Shown: positions 1 to 8,953, counted from the stretch's first letter. The stretch is 64,000 nucleotides of DNA from Paenibacillus aceti (GCF_003614185.1 NZ_KZ987724.1:4844046-4908045), one strand, 5' to 3'. Notes: generated by a model not told the origin, from the letters alone. Numbers and translations are program-made.

Positions 1-1
1 G

Positions 2-217
2 TTCGGAAATTCCTTCTTCGAATTCGAGGTGTATGGCGCGGATCATATTCAGGAATATAAGCAGTTGATAGCGCGGATGGATAAGCTTCTACAGCAGGTC
101 GACAAGGACGGCAAGCTGCATGAGCTGTTGATTCAAGTATTGAACCGTTATCCGTATGACGTCAATCGCGACCTGCGTCCGATGCAAGATCTGATTAAGA
201 CGGCGCAGCCAAGCTAA
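2..217 (+). CDS. C-terminal fragment of an unrecognised protein
   Basis: The reading frame is open from the left edge of the window (FGNSFFEFEVYG...) to a TAA at 215-217, so this is the last 71 codons of a gene that begins outside. The tail is hydrophilic and helix-rich, with QEYKQLIARMDKLLQQVDKD looking like an amphipathic or coiled-coil helix. A GTG at 29 could be read as a start, but the frame continues without a stop upstream and no ribosome binding site precedes it. I do not recognise the family and propose no function. It ends just before a large inverted repeat that probably terminates transcription from both sides. Confidence 0.55.
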   Translation, partial: FGNSFFEFEVYGADHIQEYKQLIARMDKLLQQVDKDGKLHELLIQVLNRYPYDVNRDLRPMQDLIKTAQPS

Positions 218-221
218 AAGA

Positions 222-318
222 AATAGGGGCTGTCCCCAAGTCTGAACCGCCGCTGAAATTAGCTTTGTGCTAACTTCGGAACATACGGCGGGTTCGACGG
301 GGACAGCCCCATTTTCTA
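222..318. terminator. Long stem-loop, likely bidirectional terminator
   Basis: GGGGCTGTCCCC at 226-237 is repeated inverted as GGGGACAGCCCC at 299-310. A second inner pair (GAACCGCCG at 245-253 against CGGCGGGTTC at 287-296, one bulge) and A/T-rich flanks on both sides extend the fold. It lies between the convergent ends of the edge fragment and the minus-strand isomerase gene. The arms are longer than a minimal terminator, so it may belong to a dispersed repeat family. Confidence 0.6.
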
Positions 319-324
319 TTTTGA

Positions 325-1182
325 TTACAGCTCGTTCCAGATCCGCTTCACATTATCGAAGGCAATCTTCGCTCCGCGCTTGCAGTCTTCCATGCCTTCA
401 TATTCGATCGACAAGTAACCGTCATAGCCAGAGCTCTTGACGATACCTAGCAGGGCGGGTATATCGAGATCTCCTTGTCCGGCGATGGCACCGCGCAGGT
501 AACGGCCCGCTGCGCTCGGGAACCAGCCTTCTCCCGGATTACGGTCGGCTGGACGGATATAGAAGTCCTTCACATGCACCATGGAGGCGATGCTGATATT
601 ATTCTTGACCGCGCTGATCGGATCTTCATCGACGCAGACGAAGTTACCGATATCGAGCGTCGTCTTGTAGTTGTCCCGGCCAACGGACTGAACTAACGTC
701 TGAACCCGGTCGCTCGCTTGCACGTAATAGCCATGGTTCTCTACACTGGTCGTAATGCCAAAGCCTTTGGCATAATCGGCGATTTTGCGGCAGGCGGCAG
801 CGATTCGCTCCAGATCGGAGTTGAAATTCTTGATCGATGTATCGGGGCGAGAGGCGACATCATGGCGCATCAGCTTCACGCCGAGCCGATGAGCGACGTC
901 GACTTCCTTCATTACCCGCGCGATCTCAGCCTCGTAGGCCTCCTCGCTATCCGTAATGAAGTTGGCGCCGATCGCATAGTTGGAAATGTCGATTCCGGCC
1001 TTCGCGGCGCGCTCGACGATTTGGTCGGTCAATTGCGGATTATCGGCCAGGCTGAAGCCAAGCGGAACGATCTCGATATGCTCGGCTCCGATCTCCTTAA
1101 CCCAATCGATGACATCCAGAATATCCATAGACCCTGCTTCCATGGCCTGATATAAACTATAAGAGCTGATTCCCAGCTTCAT
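325..1182 (-). CDS. Sugar phosphate isomerase/epimerase family protein (TIM barrel)
   Basis: The 285-residue protein has the features of the AP_endonuc_2/xylose-isomerase-like TIM barrel: MKLGISSYSL at the N-terminus, IGAEHIEIVPLG near residue 31, SVENHGYY (residues ~146-153, metal-ligand Glu), TLDIGNF (~176-182, Asp ligand), MVHVKDFY (His/Lys, ~202-209) and YLSIEYEG near the C-terminus (last Glu ligand). Members use a divalent metal to interconvert ketoses, inosose or keto-sugars; the substrate cannot be read from the sequence. A GGAGATG ribosome binding site precedes the ATG at 1182. It lies downstream of a second protein of the same fold and a Gfo/Idh/MocA dehydrogenase on the same strand. 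The trio resembles pathways that oxidise a sugar to a keto-sugar and then isomerise it. Confidence 0.85.
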   Translation of the reverse strand: MKLGISSYSLYQAMEAGSMDILDVIDWVKEIGAEHIEIVPLGFSLADNPQLTDQIVERAAKAGIDISNYAIGANFITDSEEAYEAEIARVMKEVDVAHRLGVKLMRHDVASRPDTSIKNFNSDLERIAAACRKIADYAKGFGITTSVENHGYYVQASDRVQTLVQSVGRDNYKTTLDIGNFVCVDEDPISAVKNNISIASMVHVKDFYIRPADRNPGEGWFPSAAGRYLRGAIAGQGDLDIPALLGIVKSSGYDGYLSIEYEGMEDCKRGAKIAFDNVKRIWNEL

Positions 1183-1286
1183 GATGATACATCTCCTTGT
1201 CTCTGTAAGCTTTATAAGCTGAACGGGTCAGGCAGCCGGGTGAAATGTCCTTCCAACTCCCCTGTCCCTTCTTTAGTTCAACATTT

Positions 1287-2165
1287 CTAGTTACGGAAAG
1301 CCTGAATGAACTTAACGGCTTTTTCGATGTCCGCTGCTGGATTGTCGCCCACTTCTCTCTCGATGGTCAGATAGCCTTTATAGCCGATTTCCTGCAGAGC
1401 TGCGAAGTAAGCCGGGAAGTCGACCTTGCCCTCTCCAAGTGGAACCTCTTCGAAGGCGGCGCCAGAGCTGGCCATTTCGGCAATCTTCTGGTGGTCCATC
1501 GCATCGTAGCCGAGATATCCATAGACATCTCTAGGGTCAACAGTGCGTAGGCGAAGTCCGTCCTTCACATGTGTATGCACGATATAATCCTTGAGCGTCT
1601 TGACGCCTTCTACCGGGTCATCGCCAGTGACCATGACCATATTGGCCGGGTCGAAGTTGACGGAGACACCGCGGGTGCTAAGCGTATCGAGGAAGCTCTT
1701 CAGATGAGCGGCTGGCTCCGGGCCAGTCTCGATCGCAAAGAAGGCATTCATATTGTTCGCATAGACGCCCAGCTCTTCACAGGCTTCCTGCATAGCTGTA
1801 TAGATCCGTCCATTGCGATCCTCCGGGACGATCCCGATATGAGTGGTCACCACATTCGTGCCGAGATCCATCGCCAGGTCGAGAATTCTTTTGGATTTCT
1901 CGATTTTGGCCGGGTTGGCGGTGGCATCCTGGAAGCCATGGCCAGCCAAATCGCCGCATAATGCCGAGATTTCCAGCCCGAGGTCAGCGATGTATTGGCG
2001 CAGTTCCTTACGCTGGGTCGCGCTGAGCTGATCCGGGTCCATTTCACCCGATACGGCGTAGATTTGCACGCCTTCTGCACCGATCTCCTTCGCCTTCTTC
2101 AAGCCTTCACGTACGCCAATACCGAAGCTGTCTACAATGACACCGATTTTGTTCGTCAATTTCAC
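1287..2165 (-). CDS. Sugar phosphate isomerase/epimerase family protein (TIM barrel)
   Basis: This 292-residue TIM-barrel protein is a second member of the xylose-isomerase-like superfamily. Diagnostic stretches are GVQIYAVSGEMDP near residues 32-44, VVTTHIG (~105-111), FFAIETGPE (Glu metal ligand, ~142-150), VNFDPANMVM (Asp ligand, ~169-178), VHTHVKDG (~191-198) and YLTIEREVG at the C-terminus (Glu). All residues expected to hold the catalytic metal are present. A 104-bp gap separates it from the 285-residue homologue downstream and a ~230-bp gap holding a dispersed repeat separates it from the dehydrogenase gene upstream, so the three may not be a single transcript. Substrate is unknown; a keto-sugar or inosose made by the neighbouring dehydrogenase is the simplest inference. 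Confidence 0.85.
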   Translation of the reverse strand: MKLTNKIGVIVDSFGIGVREGLKKAKEIGAEGVQIYAVSGEMDPDQLSATQRKELRQYIADLGLEISALCGDLAGHGFQDATANPAKIEKSKRILDLAMDLGTNVVTTHIGIVPEDRNGRIYTAMQEACEELGVYANNMNAFFAIETGPEPAAHLKSFLDTLSTRGVSVNFDPANMVMVTGDDPVEGVKTLKDYIVHTHVKDGLRLRTVDPRDVYGYLGYDAMDHQKIAEMASSGAAFEEVPLGEGKVDFPAYFAALQEIGYKGYLTIEREVGDNPAADIEKAVKFIQAFRN

Positions 2166-2223
2166 CTTTGTTCACACTCCCTGATATTTTGTAAAATCTA
2201 TGTTCTATCCTGAATCAATGAAA

Positions 2224-2390
2224 GTTCAAAAAGTCCGGTTTTCAGCACCGAGAAGGTTGGATGAAGCCGGGACTGAGGAGCGCAGCGTACGTAGTGGGTA
2301 CGTGAGCACCGGAAGGCCCGGCTGAATTCAAGATTCGATGCCGAATTAGCCTCCTGATTTACTTCGTGATCAAAAGTGGACTTTTTGAAC
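2224..2390. repeat. Dispersed repeat element with 13-bp terminal inverted repeats
   Basis: GTTCAAAAAGTCC at 2224-2236 is exactly inverted at 2378-2390. The 167-bp interior has no plausible gene, contains the imperfect palindrome GCGTACGTAGTGGGTACGTG (~2284-2303) and a CCGGAAGGCCCGG block. It sits in the gap between the dehydrogenase and isomerase genes. The compact size, terminal inverted repeats and absence of coding capacity fit a non-autonomous MITE-like or REP-like element; I recall similar intergenic sequence in other Paenibacillus DNA but cannot check it here. Confidence 0.5.
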
Positions 2391-2398
2391 AACCTCTA

Positions 2399-3457
2399 TT
2401 AGAATTCGATTTCTCGGCCTTCTGCTGCCGATTGATAAATCGCATTCAGAATCTGAATCAGCTGAGTTCCGTCCTCTACCGGGCAGATCGTCTCCGTGTT
2501 CCCCAGACAGCATTCTACAAAATGATTGATTTCCCGGTTGAAGGCACCTTGGAAGTCGAATCCTGGATGCGTGATCTGCGGATCGATATTCATCATCGTA
2601 TTATGGCGTTCAGTCGTGATCTTCAGCTGCGGTTCGAGCTCGGCTCCGCCTTTATCACCGTAGATGTTGATCAATTGTGAATCCTGTGTAGCATGGAGAG
2701 TGAAGCTGACATCGACCATCAGGGAAGCTCCATTCTCGAAGCGGATCAAGGCATTGGCCATATCCTCTACTGTATTGTGGGCAGCATCATAATCCGCTGC
2801 TTTATAGAAATCATAGTTCAGTACATTCGAGCGGTTGCCCAGCTTGCGATACGTGTTGCCGGTGACCGATTTGACCTTCGGCTTGCCCATCAGATACCAG
2901 CACAGGTCGATGACATGCACGCCGATATCGATCAATGGACCGCCGCCGGACCGTTCAATATCAGAGAACCAGCCGCCGGGATTACCTATTCTGCGGATCA
3001 AGCTTGCCTTGGCAAAATAAACTTCACCCAGATCACCAGCATCAATGAAACGTTTTAATACTTCGATGTTGGAAGCGTGGCGGCGGACATATCCGACCTG
3101 CAGTGTTTTGCCAGTACGATGTACGGCTTCCTGTACGCGAAGAGCCTCATCTACCGTCTTACAGAGCGGCTTCTCGCACAGCACATTCTTGCCGGCCTCA
3201 AGGGCAGCGATACTGATCTCAGCATGGGAGTTGTTCCAGGTACAGATACTGATCGCATCTACTTCAGCATTGGCGAGCAGATCACGATAATCGGTATAGA
3301 CATGAGGCACATTATACTTCTCTGCCGCCTTCTTGGCTCTTTCCTCGTTCAGATCGCAGACTGCGAACAATTGTACCTGAGGATTGGCTTGATAGGCATT
3401 CAGATGAGACTCTGAGATGGATCCACAACCGATGAGACCGATTTTTACCTGTTTCAT
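2399..3457 (-). CDS. Gfo/Idh/MocA family NAD(P)-dependent oxidoreductase
   Basis: A 352-residue oxidoreductase with an N-terminal Rossmann fold (VKIGLIGCGSISESHLNAY, residues 4-22), the ADAISICTWN strand and the family signature CEKPLCKT around residue 95, whose Lys takes part in catalysis. The C-terminal substrate domain contains GGGPLIDIGVHVIDLCWYL (~170-188), with Asp and His in the usual catalytic positions. Members oxidise or reduce the hydroxyls of sugars and inositols with NAD(P). It is the first gene of a minus-strand group with two sugar isomerase-like proteins and is divergent from an AraC regulator that probably controls it. Substrate specificity cannot be assigned. Confidence 0.88.
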   Translation of the reverse strand: MKQVKIGLIGCGSISESHLNAYQANPQVQLFAVCDLNEERAKKAAEKYNVPHVYTDYRDLLANAEVDAISICTWNNSHAEISIAALEAGKNVLCEKPLCKTVDEALRVQEAVHRTGKTLQVGYVRRHASNIEVLKRFIDAGDLGEVYFAKASLIRRIGNPGGWFSDIERSGGGPLIDIGVHVIDLCWYLMGKPKVKSVTGNTYRKLGNRSNVLNYDFYKAADYDAAHNTVEDMANALIRFENGASLMVDVSFTLHATQDSQLINIYGDKGGAELEPQLKITTERHNTMMNIDPQITHPGFDFQGAFNREINHFVECCLGNTETICPVEDGTQLIQILNAIYQSAAEGREIEF

Positions 3458-3589
3458 TGTTTACGCTTACATCCTTTCATCCCCGCGGCGAATTTGCTAC
3501 AATATAGTCTACTAAATTCACGGCGGCATGGTTTATTTGTTCAATTACCTACAATCTATCACAAGATGTATAAAGGGAGAATGTTCAGA

Positions 3590-4453
3590 ATGACAAAATA
3601 TATGGACTATACGATCAGCCCTTATCCACTGCGCACCTTCGACCCGGCGGTGGAGCCGAGCAGGCTGAAGCTGAAGTCCCTGGCGATCATTGGAGCGGGG
3701 CATCTGCCGGGAAGAACCATGCAGCGGGTGAAGGGGAAATTCCTGAATTGGGCCTTTGTCATAATTACGAGTGGAGAGGGCTACTATCAGGTGAATAACG
3801 GAGAGATTCAGAAGGTACAGGCTGGTTCCTGGTTCTGTCTGTATCCCGATGCTGAATTCAACTATGGCCCTTATGAGGGCGGATATTGGGATGAATATTA
3901 TTTCAACGTGGAGGGGCAGCGGATTGAGGAATGGCTGCAGACCTGGCTGCCCAATCCCGAGCTGGTGAAGCGTAGTAATTCGGAGGAGTCGCTGCAGCAT
4001 CGCATGGAGATTATGTTCACGCTCATCGACAGCCGACAGCCGAGCAACCTAGATCGGGCGGCCCTGATGCTGGAGCTGTTCCTGTATGAATTGGTAGCCC
4101 AGGCTGAGCAATCCCTGGCGGGGAACAGAGGAACCTTCGCTCTGCAAGTGATAGAAGACATTACGCGTTCGCTCTATGTACAGCAGAGTCCTGAGGATAT
4201 AGCGGCTAGACATCATATTTCACTATCTACGCTGCGCAGGATTGTTCATGATTATAGCGGATACCCGCTCAATGAGTTCATCCACCGCCTGAAGATGACG
4301 GAAGCCAAAAATATTCTGCTAAACACGGACATGAGCGTCAAGGAGATTGGCGAAGAGCTCGGTTACAAGGATATGTTCTATTTCTCAAGGGTATTCAAGC
4401 GGATTACGGGAGTCTCACCGAGTGGATACCGGAAGCATGGCGGAAGCAGCTGA
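3590..4453 (+). CDS. AraC family transcriptional regulator
   Basis: The 287-residue protein has an N-terminal cupin-like effector domain (about residues 30-140; WAFVIITSGEGYYQVNNGE, then AGSWFCLYPDAEFNYGP) and a C-terminal double helix-turn-helix of AraC/XylS type. The second helix-turn-helix is typical: KEIGEELGYKDMFYFSRVFK, then GVSPSGYRK. I place the start at the ATG at 3590, about 10 nt after GGGAG. In-frame upstream candidates exist (TTG 3494, ATG 3566, ATG 3581) but have poorer ribosome binding sites. It is divergent from the Gfo/Idh/MocA and isomerase genes, the usual arrangement for a local activator sensing a sugar. Confidence 0.88.
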   Translation: MTKYMDYTISPYPLRTFDPAVEPSRLKLKSLAIIGAGHLPGRTMQRVKGKFLNWAFVIITSGEGYYQVNNGEIQKVQAGSWFCLYPDAEFNYGPYEGGYWDEYYFNVEGQRIEEWLQTWLPNPELVKRSNSEESLQHRMEIMFTLIDSRQPSNLDRAALMLELFLYELVAQAEQSLAGNRGTFALQVIEDITRSLYVQQSPEDIAARHHISLSTLRRIVHDYSGYPLNEFIHRLKMTEAKNILLNTDMSVKEIGEELGYKDMFYFSRVFKRITGVSPSGYRKHGGSS

Positions 4454-4577
4454 GCCAGCAGGGCTGTGACGTCCTAACTTCATATATGTCGAAATATGGG
4501 CTAACACACAGCATGGTTCTTTTGCATAAACTGTAGAGTATTGATTTTTCGGTTTAGAGAAAGGAGCAGGACTGAGT

Positions 4578-5660
4578 ATGGCAGAGCAGGATCTTCATTA
4601 TTTTGTACGGGGAAATACGGCGCAAGGATTGGCTAGCGTGGCGGATTCAGTATTTCAGGGACTGGGTACGATCTACGTACTGAAGGGGTATCCAGGGGGA
4701 ACTGAATTCTTAATAGGGAGAATTGCGGCAGCATTGGAGCAGCGTGGTCTTCCGCTACACAGAATACATCAGCCGCTTGAACATGAGTATCTGGAGGGGA
4801 TTATCGTTGATAGCCTCTCGATCGGAATCGTGGACGGGGATGTCTGGGCAGCGAATGAGGAATTAGTCGGAACGGATGTAAGGCATATTGATCTTTGTTC
4901 GGTACTCGATACGAGCAGGCTGGAGACAGCAGCGGTGGAGATTGAACGATTGCAGGAAGAGATGGAAGCAGCCTATGAAGAGGCATTCGCCACCTTCCTT
5001 AAGACGCTGCGTATTCATGACGAATGGGAGAAAATCTTCATCGACAACCTGGATCGTGGGGTAATGAACTCGCTAGCTGAGGAATGGGCGGAGCAATACC
5101 TACAGCCGGTCAGCACCGGCAAAAAGTCGCAGATCGTACGGCGTTTCCTTGGCGCAGCCACCTGGAGAGGGGCGGTTGACTTCGTTCCCAATTTGACCGA
5201 TCGCTTGCAGACTCGCGTATTCGTTAAAGGCCGTCCGGGATCCGGCAAATCGACTTTGTTCAAGAAGCTGGCCGCCTTCGCAGAGCAAAAAGGCATAGAT
5301 TTGGAAATATACCATTGCGGTTTTGATCCCGAGAGCCTCGATATGCTGGTATTTCCAGAGTTAGGCGTAGCGATATTCGATAGTACCGCTCCCCATGAGC
5401 ACTTCCCCGTTCGCCAGGGAGATCAGATTCTGGATGTGTACCAGCTGGCAATTGCCGAGGGCACGGATGAGAAGTATGCAGATGTTGTACAGACGATGAA
5501 GAGCCGCTACTCCGCTTCCATGAAGCAGTCGATTTCGTATTTGGCTAGAGTGAAGGAGCTCCGCGACCGACTTAAGGCAATTTACCGTGAGGCAGCAGAC
5601 GAAGAGAGCCTGTTCCCGCTGGAGAACACGATACTAAGCGGTATTGAGGCTCGGGTGTAG
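4578..5660 (+). CDS. PRK06851-type two-lobed P-loop ATPase
   Basis: A 360-residue protein with two related nucleotide-binding halves, as in the uncharacterised PRK06851 family of Firmicutes. The C-terminal half has an intact Walker A, FVKGRPGSGKSTLFKKLA, around residues 216-233. The N-terminal half has the matching strand and loop, YVLKGYPGGTEFLIGRIAAA (~34-53), but the essential GKS/T is replaced by GTE, so this lobe probably no longer binds ATP conventionally. A good GAGAAAGGAG site precedes the ATG at 4578. The gene stands alone on its strand. Its role is unknown; a NTP-dependent switch or kinase-like function is only an inference from the fold. Confidence 0.75.
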   Translation: MAEQDLHYFVRGNTAQGLASVADSVFQGLGTIYVLKGYPGGTEFLIGRIAAALEQRGLPLHRIHQPLEHEYLEGIIVDSLSIGIVDGDVWAANEELVGTDVRHIDLCSVLDTSRLETAAVEIERLQEEMEAAYEEAFATFLKTLRIHDEWEKIFIDNLDRGVMNSLAEEWAEQYLQPVSTGKKSQIVRRFLGAATWRGAVDFVPNLTDRLQTRVFVKGRPGSGKSTLFKKLAAFAEQKGIDLEIYHCGFDPESLDMLVFPELGVAIFDSTAPHEHFPVRQGDQILDVYQLAIAEGTDEKYADVVQTMKSRYSASMKQSISYLARVKELRDRLKAIYREAADEESLFPLENTILSGIEARV

Positions 5661-5686
5661 TTAAGGCGCTATTCAGTCCGCAGATA

Positions 5687-5870
5687 TCTAACGAAACTCC
5701 ATAACGCTATTTGCTCAAAAACATGACCAGCTTGAATCTAACGAAACTCCATAACGCTATTTTAATGAAATCCGGGGTTTAAGACAGAATTTCGCCCCAA
5801 TAGCGATACTCAGTTTCGTTAGATTTTTAATTCGTCTTTTTTGACACAAATAGCGTTACCCAGTTTCGTT
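5687..5870. repeat. Four-unit inverted repeat element, family 1, copy A (interrupted by intron)
   Basis: Two direct units (TCTAACGAAAC...ATAACGCTATT) start at 5687 and 5737 and two inverted units (TAGCG...GTTTCGTTAGA) have their TAGCG at 5801 and 5851. Spacing is 50, 64 and 50 bp, identical to the copies at 56233 and 63023. The fourth unit stops at GTTTCGTT (5870), where the group II intron begins; the missing last bases appear to lie beyond the intron near 7822. It starts 27 bp after the stop codon of the P-loop gene, and no other terminator follows that gene. Confidence 0.85.
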
Positions 5871-7823
5871 GCGCGCCTAGCCAAGCTAGGCATAACTAAC
5901 TGATGAAAGTTCAGTCGGGGTAAAGACCAAGCTGCCCCGTAGCTAGCAGGCAGTCTACGACGAAATTCGTGGACTGAAGCCCTGTAAAAAGCATGTAAAA
6001 AAAAACATGTGAAGCAAATCCACAGGCCGTAATGAAAATGAACCCTACCGCATCGTCAAGGTTAACCTACCTCAAAGGGAGGAAAAGAGAGTGCCGAGCC
6101 CCGAGCGAAAGGGTGAAGGCCATGGAACGCATGAAGAACTTGGATCGCAGTGCGGAAGAACTCTCCGGTGTATAGGGGTCGGCATGTGGAGAAAGTTATG
6201 TCTGGAACTAGGGAGACCCTCACCCACACGAAAAAAATACGTAAATGGTGAACCTATAAGCCTAAATAGGTGAAATGGGAATCCGTGGGAAGGGAGTCGG
6301 AGGGGGCCATAGTACTGATGAGGCAAAGGACAACATAACCTTGCGGAGGGAAGGGCGTCAAAAGACAATACCCCACTTCATTCATGGGAACTGAGGAGGT
6401 AAGAGCGAGTGAATGCCCGAAAGGCTAACTACGCCAAAGAAAAAGCTCGACAACTACAAAGAACTCTATACCTTGCGGCTAAGGAAAAACCGACACGTCG
6501 ATTTCATGCCCTCTATGACAAGATCTACCGGGAAGATATCATGACCTACGCGTGGAAACAGATCAAAGCAAACAAAGGTAGCGCGGGGATAGATCGAGTA
6601 ACGATCCAGCAGATTACCGAAGAATATGGAGAGAAACGCTTTATCCAGGAAACCTGTGGTCAACTCAGAAATGGAACGTACCGCCCCTCTCCCGTTCGGA
6701 GAGTCGAAATCCCTAAAGGGGATGGTCGAACAAGACCCTTGGGGATTCCAACCCTGCGAGATCGACTGGTACAGATGGCCACAAAAATCGTGCTAGAAGG
6801 GATCTTCGAGGCAGATTTCAAGGACTTCTCCTATGGATTCCGCCCGAAACGAGGTGCCCACGATGCGATCCAGAAAATCATGACGACGGTCAATGAAGGG
6901 AAAATATACTGGGTCGTCGATGTGGATATCAAAGGATACTTCGATCATATATCGCATGAGAAACTGATGATGCTGGTAGAGAGGCGAGTAAACGATCGTA
7001 GAGTATTGAAACTAATCCGCGGATGGTTAAAGGCAGGAATCATAAAAGATGATCAGTTTTATGAATCAGAGCTGGGAAGTCCGCAGGGCGGCGTGATATC
7101 TCCATTACTGGCCAATATCTACCTCAACTATCTGGATACGATATGGGAGCAACAATTCTCCCATATCGGTACGCTGGTCCGGTATGCTGACGATTTAGTC
7201 GTTTTATGCTACCGAAAAACGGAAGCGATGGAGGCGATTCGCATCTTAAGAACGGTGTTCACCCGCTTGGAACTGGAAATGAACCTAGAGAAGAGTAAGC
7301 TGGTGAACATATGGGACGATGATGTGGGTTTTGATTTCTTGGGACATCACTTTCGGAGATTAAAAGTGGCTCGCAAAGGGGGAAAGGAAGCTCATATTTT
7401 GAGAAGCTTTCCATCCAAGAAGGCGATGAAGAAAATGCGAGCGACGGTGAAAGAGATAACGGGCTCACGACATCTACTCCACAAGAAAATAAATGACTTG
7501 ATCGGGGAACTCAATCCAAAAAAGCCGAGGATGGAGGAACTACTACACCCAAGCGGATAAAGGGATAGCAAACCGTTTTCTGAGTAAGATCGATTGGTAT
7601 ATTCGAAGAAGATTGCTAATCTTCTGGAGGAAGAAACACCATAGACGCAGACCGAGCCAGGGGATCTTTGAGTTACTCCAACGAGAGGGTTTGAACTCGG
7701 TTACGACGTGGAAAAGGAAAAGTACGTACTGCCCAAGGTGAAGAATGTCGGAAAGCCGTATGCGGGAAAACCGCACGTACGGTTTGATGAGGAGGGGCTG
7801 GTAAACCCAGCCCTTTACTCTAC
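5871..7823 (+). mobile_element. Group II intron with degenerate maturase
   Basis: The element contains a structured 5' region (about 5871-6400), a reverse transcriptase/maturase gene in domain IV (6409-7741), and a clear domain V at about 7751-7786, where AGCCGTATGCGGG pairs with CCGCACGTACGGTT around an AAAA tetraloop. A domain VI hairpin follows, GGGCTGGTAAACCCAGCCC at about 7796-7814. The exact ends are uncertain: the 5' end near GCGCGCC at 5871 departs from the usual GUGYG, and the 3' end is near CTCTAC at 7823. The host site is the last unit of a family 1 repeat element. There is no HNH endonuclease domain. Confidence 0.85.
6409..7741 (+). pseudogene. ltrA-like: Group II intron reverse transcriptase/maturase, frameshifted
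   Basis: The frame runs from a GTG at 6409 (GAGGAGGT at 6393-6400) to 7560 and encodes a reverse transcriptase: PLGIPTLRDRLVQ, YGFRPKRGAHDAI, VDVDIKGYFDHI (RT-3), SPQGGVISPLLANIYL (RT-4) and the catalytic YADDLVVLC near residues 261-269. After IGELNPK the expected RGW-NYY of the maturase X domain is out of frame. A single-base change in the A6 run near 7519-7524 shifts translation, and the remaining maturase (RGWRNYYTQ, then NRFLSKIDWYIRRRL) continues in the next frame to a TGA at 7739-7741. Either the gene is inactive or the A-run is a sequencing error. The intron RNA itself still looks foldable and could splice in trans with a related maturase. Confidence 0.85.
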
Positions 7824-7974
7824 ATAATTTATCGGTCCTTTTGTTTTATGGGACAAGGTATATTTTACCACGGTCTCCTTGGCGTATGATACAATTATAC
7901 TCGTGAAAATACATAATTAAGAGAAGCCTAGTAAATCAATTTTACCCTACTAGTTGTTAAGGCGGTGCAAATAC

Positions 7975-8943
7975 ATGAACTTACAGGAAGCTGTTGAAAC
8001 CACCCGACGGATCTATGACAACATTGGAAAAGTGATCGTAGGCAAGCAGGAAGTGATCGAGCTGCTGCTGGCTTCACTATTTGGCAATGGTCATGTGCTG
8101 CTTGAGGATGTGCCTGGAACCGGAAAGACGCTGCTGGCCAAAGCTCTGGCCCGTTCCTTGGATGGGGAATTCAAGAGAATACAATTTACACCGGATTTGC
8201 TGCCCTCCGATCTGAGCGGGATTAACTTCTATAATCAAAAGACGGGGGAATTCGAATTCAGACCCGGTCCGGTATTTACTCATGTGTTGCTGGCTGACGA
8301 GATTAACCGTGCTACACCGCGCACCCAATCCAGTCTGCTTGAATGTATGGAAGAGCGTCAGGTGACGATCGACGGAGTTACGCATGAGCTGACCAGTCCG
8401 TTCTTCGTCATGGCCACTCAGAACCCGGTTGATAACCAGGGAACATTTCCGCTTCCCGAAGCGCAGCTAGACCGCTTCCTGATGCGAATTGAGGTCGGCT
8501 ATCCAACATTCGAGGAGGGCGTCGACATCCTGCAAAGATTCCAGCTCAACAATCCGCTGCATGAACTTGGCCCGGTTGCTGCGGGAGCCGAGGTCAGGGC
8601 AGTTCAGCGGTTTACGGCTGGCATTGCCGTGTCAACGGATTTGCTAGGCTACATCGTCCGGATCACCGAAGCGACGCGCAGGCATCCTGATGTCAGGCTG
8701 GGCGCCAGTCCACGGGCGAGCAGTGCTCTGCTGCGCGCTGCGCAAGGGATCGCTTTGATTCAGGGACGGGATTATGTGACTCCGGATGATATCAAGCGGG
8801 TGGCAGAGCCGGTGCTGGCCCATCGCTTGCTTGTTCGCCATGGACTTCGTCTTGATGATCAGCAAGGCTCGGCTATAGTCCGCCAATTGCTGGGCGAGGT
8901 GGAGGTTCCGGCTGAGAATATGCTGACCGGAAGAGGAAAGTAG
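7975..8943 (+). CDS. MoxR family AAA+ ATPase
   Basis: A 322-residue MoxR-type AAA+ ATPase. Walker A is EDVPGTGKTLLAKAL near residue 43, Walker B HVLLADEINRATPRTQ near 103, sensor 1 ATQNPVDNQGTFPLPEAQLD near 148, and an arginine-rich lid follows. I use the ATG at 7975 with AAGGCGGTG seven bases upstream; the TTG at 7954 has no such site. Ten bases downstream begins a DUF58 protein, the classic partner. MoxR/DUF58 pairs act as chaperone-like modules that mature or activate surface or metal-containing complexes; the specific client is unknown. The third usual member (DUF4129 protein) is 6 kb further on. Confidence 0.92.
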   Translation: MNLQEAVETTRRIYDNIGKVIVGKQEVIELLLASLFGNGHVLLEDVPGTGKTLLAKALARSLDGEFKRIQFTPDLLPSDLSGINFYNQKTGEFEFRPGPVFTHVLLADEINRATPRTQSSLLECMEERQVTIDGVTHELTSPFFVMATQNPVDNQGTFPLPEAQLDRFLMRIEVGYPTFEEGVDILQRFQLNNPLHELGPVAAGAEVRAVQRFTAGIAVSTDLLGYIVRITEATRRHPDVRLGASPRASSALLRAAQGIALIQGRDYVTPDDIKRVAEPVLAHRLLVRHGLRLDDQQGSAIVRQLLGEVEVPAENMLTGRGK

Positions 8944-8953
8944 GTGGACCCGC

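Noticed and set aside
5687-5870. CRISPR array suggested by ~25-bp repeats with ~25-bp variable spacers at 50-bp period
   Set aside because: Only two units occur in one orientation before the orientation flips, copies recur elsewhere with the same geometry, and no cas genes are present.
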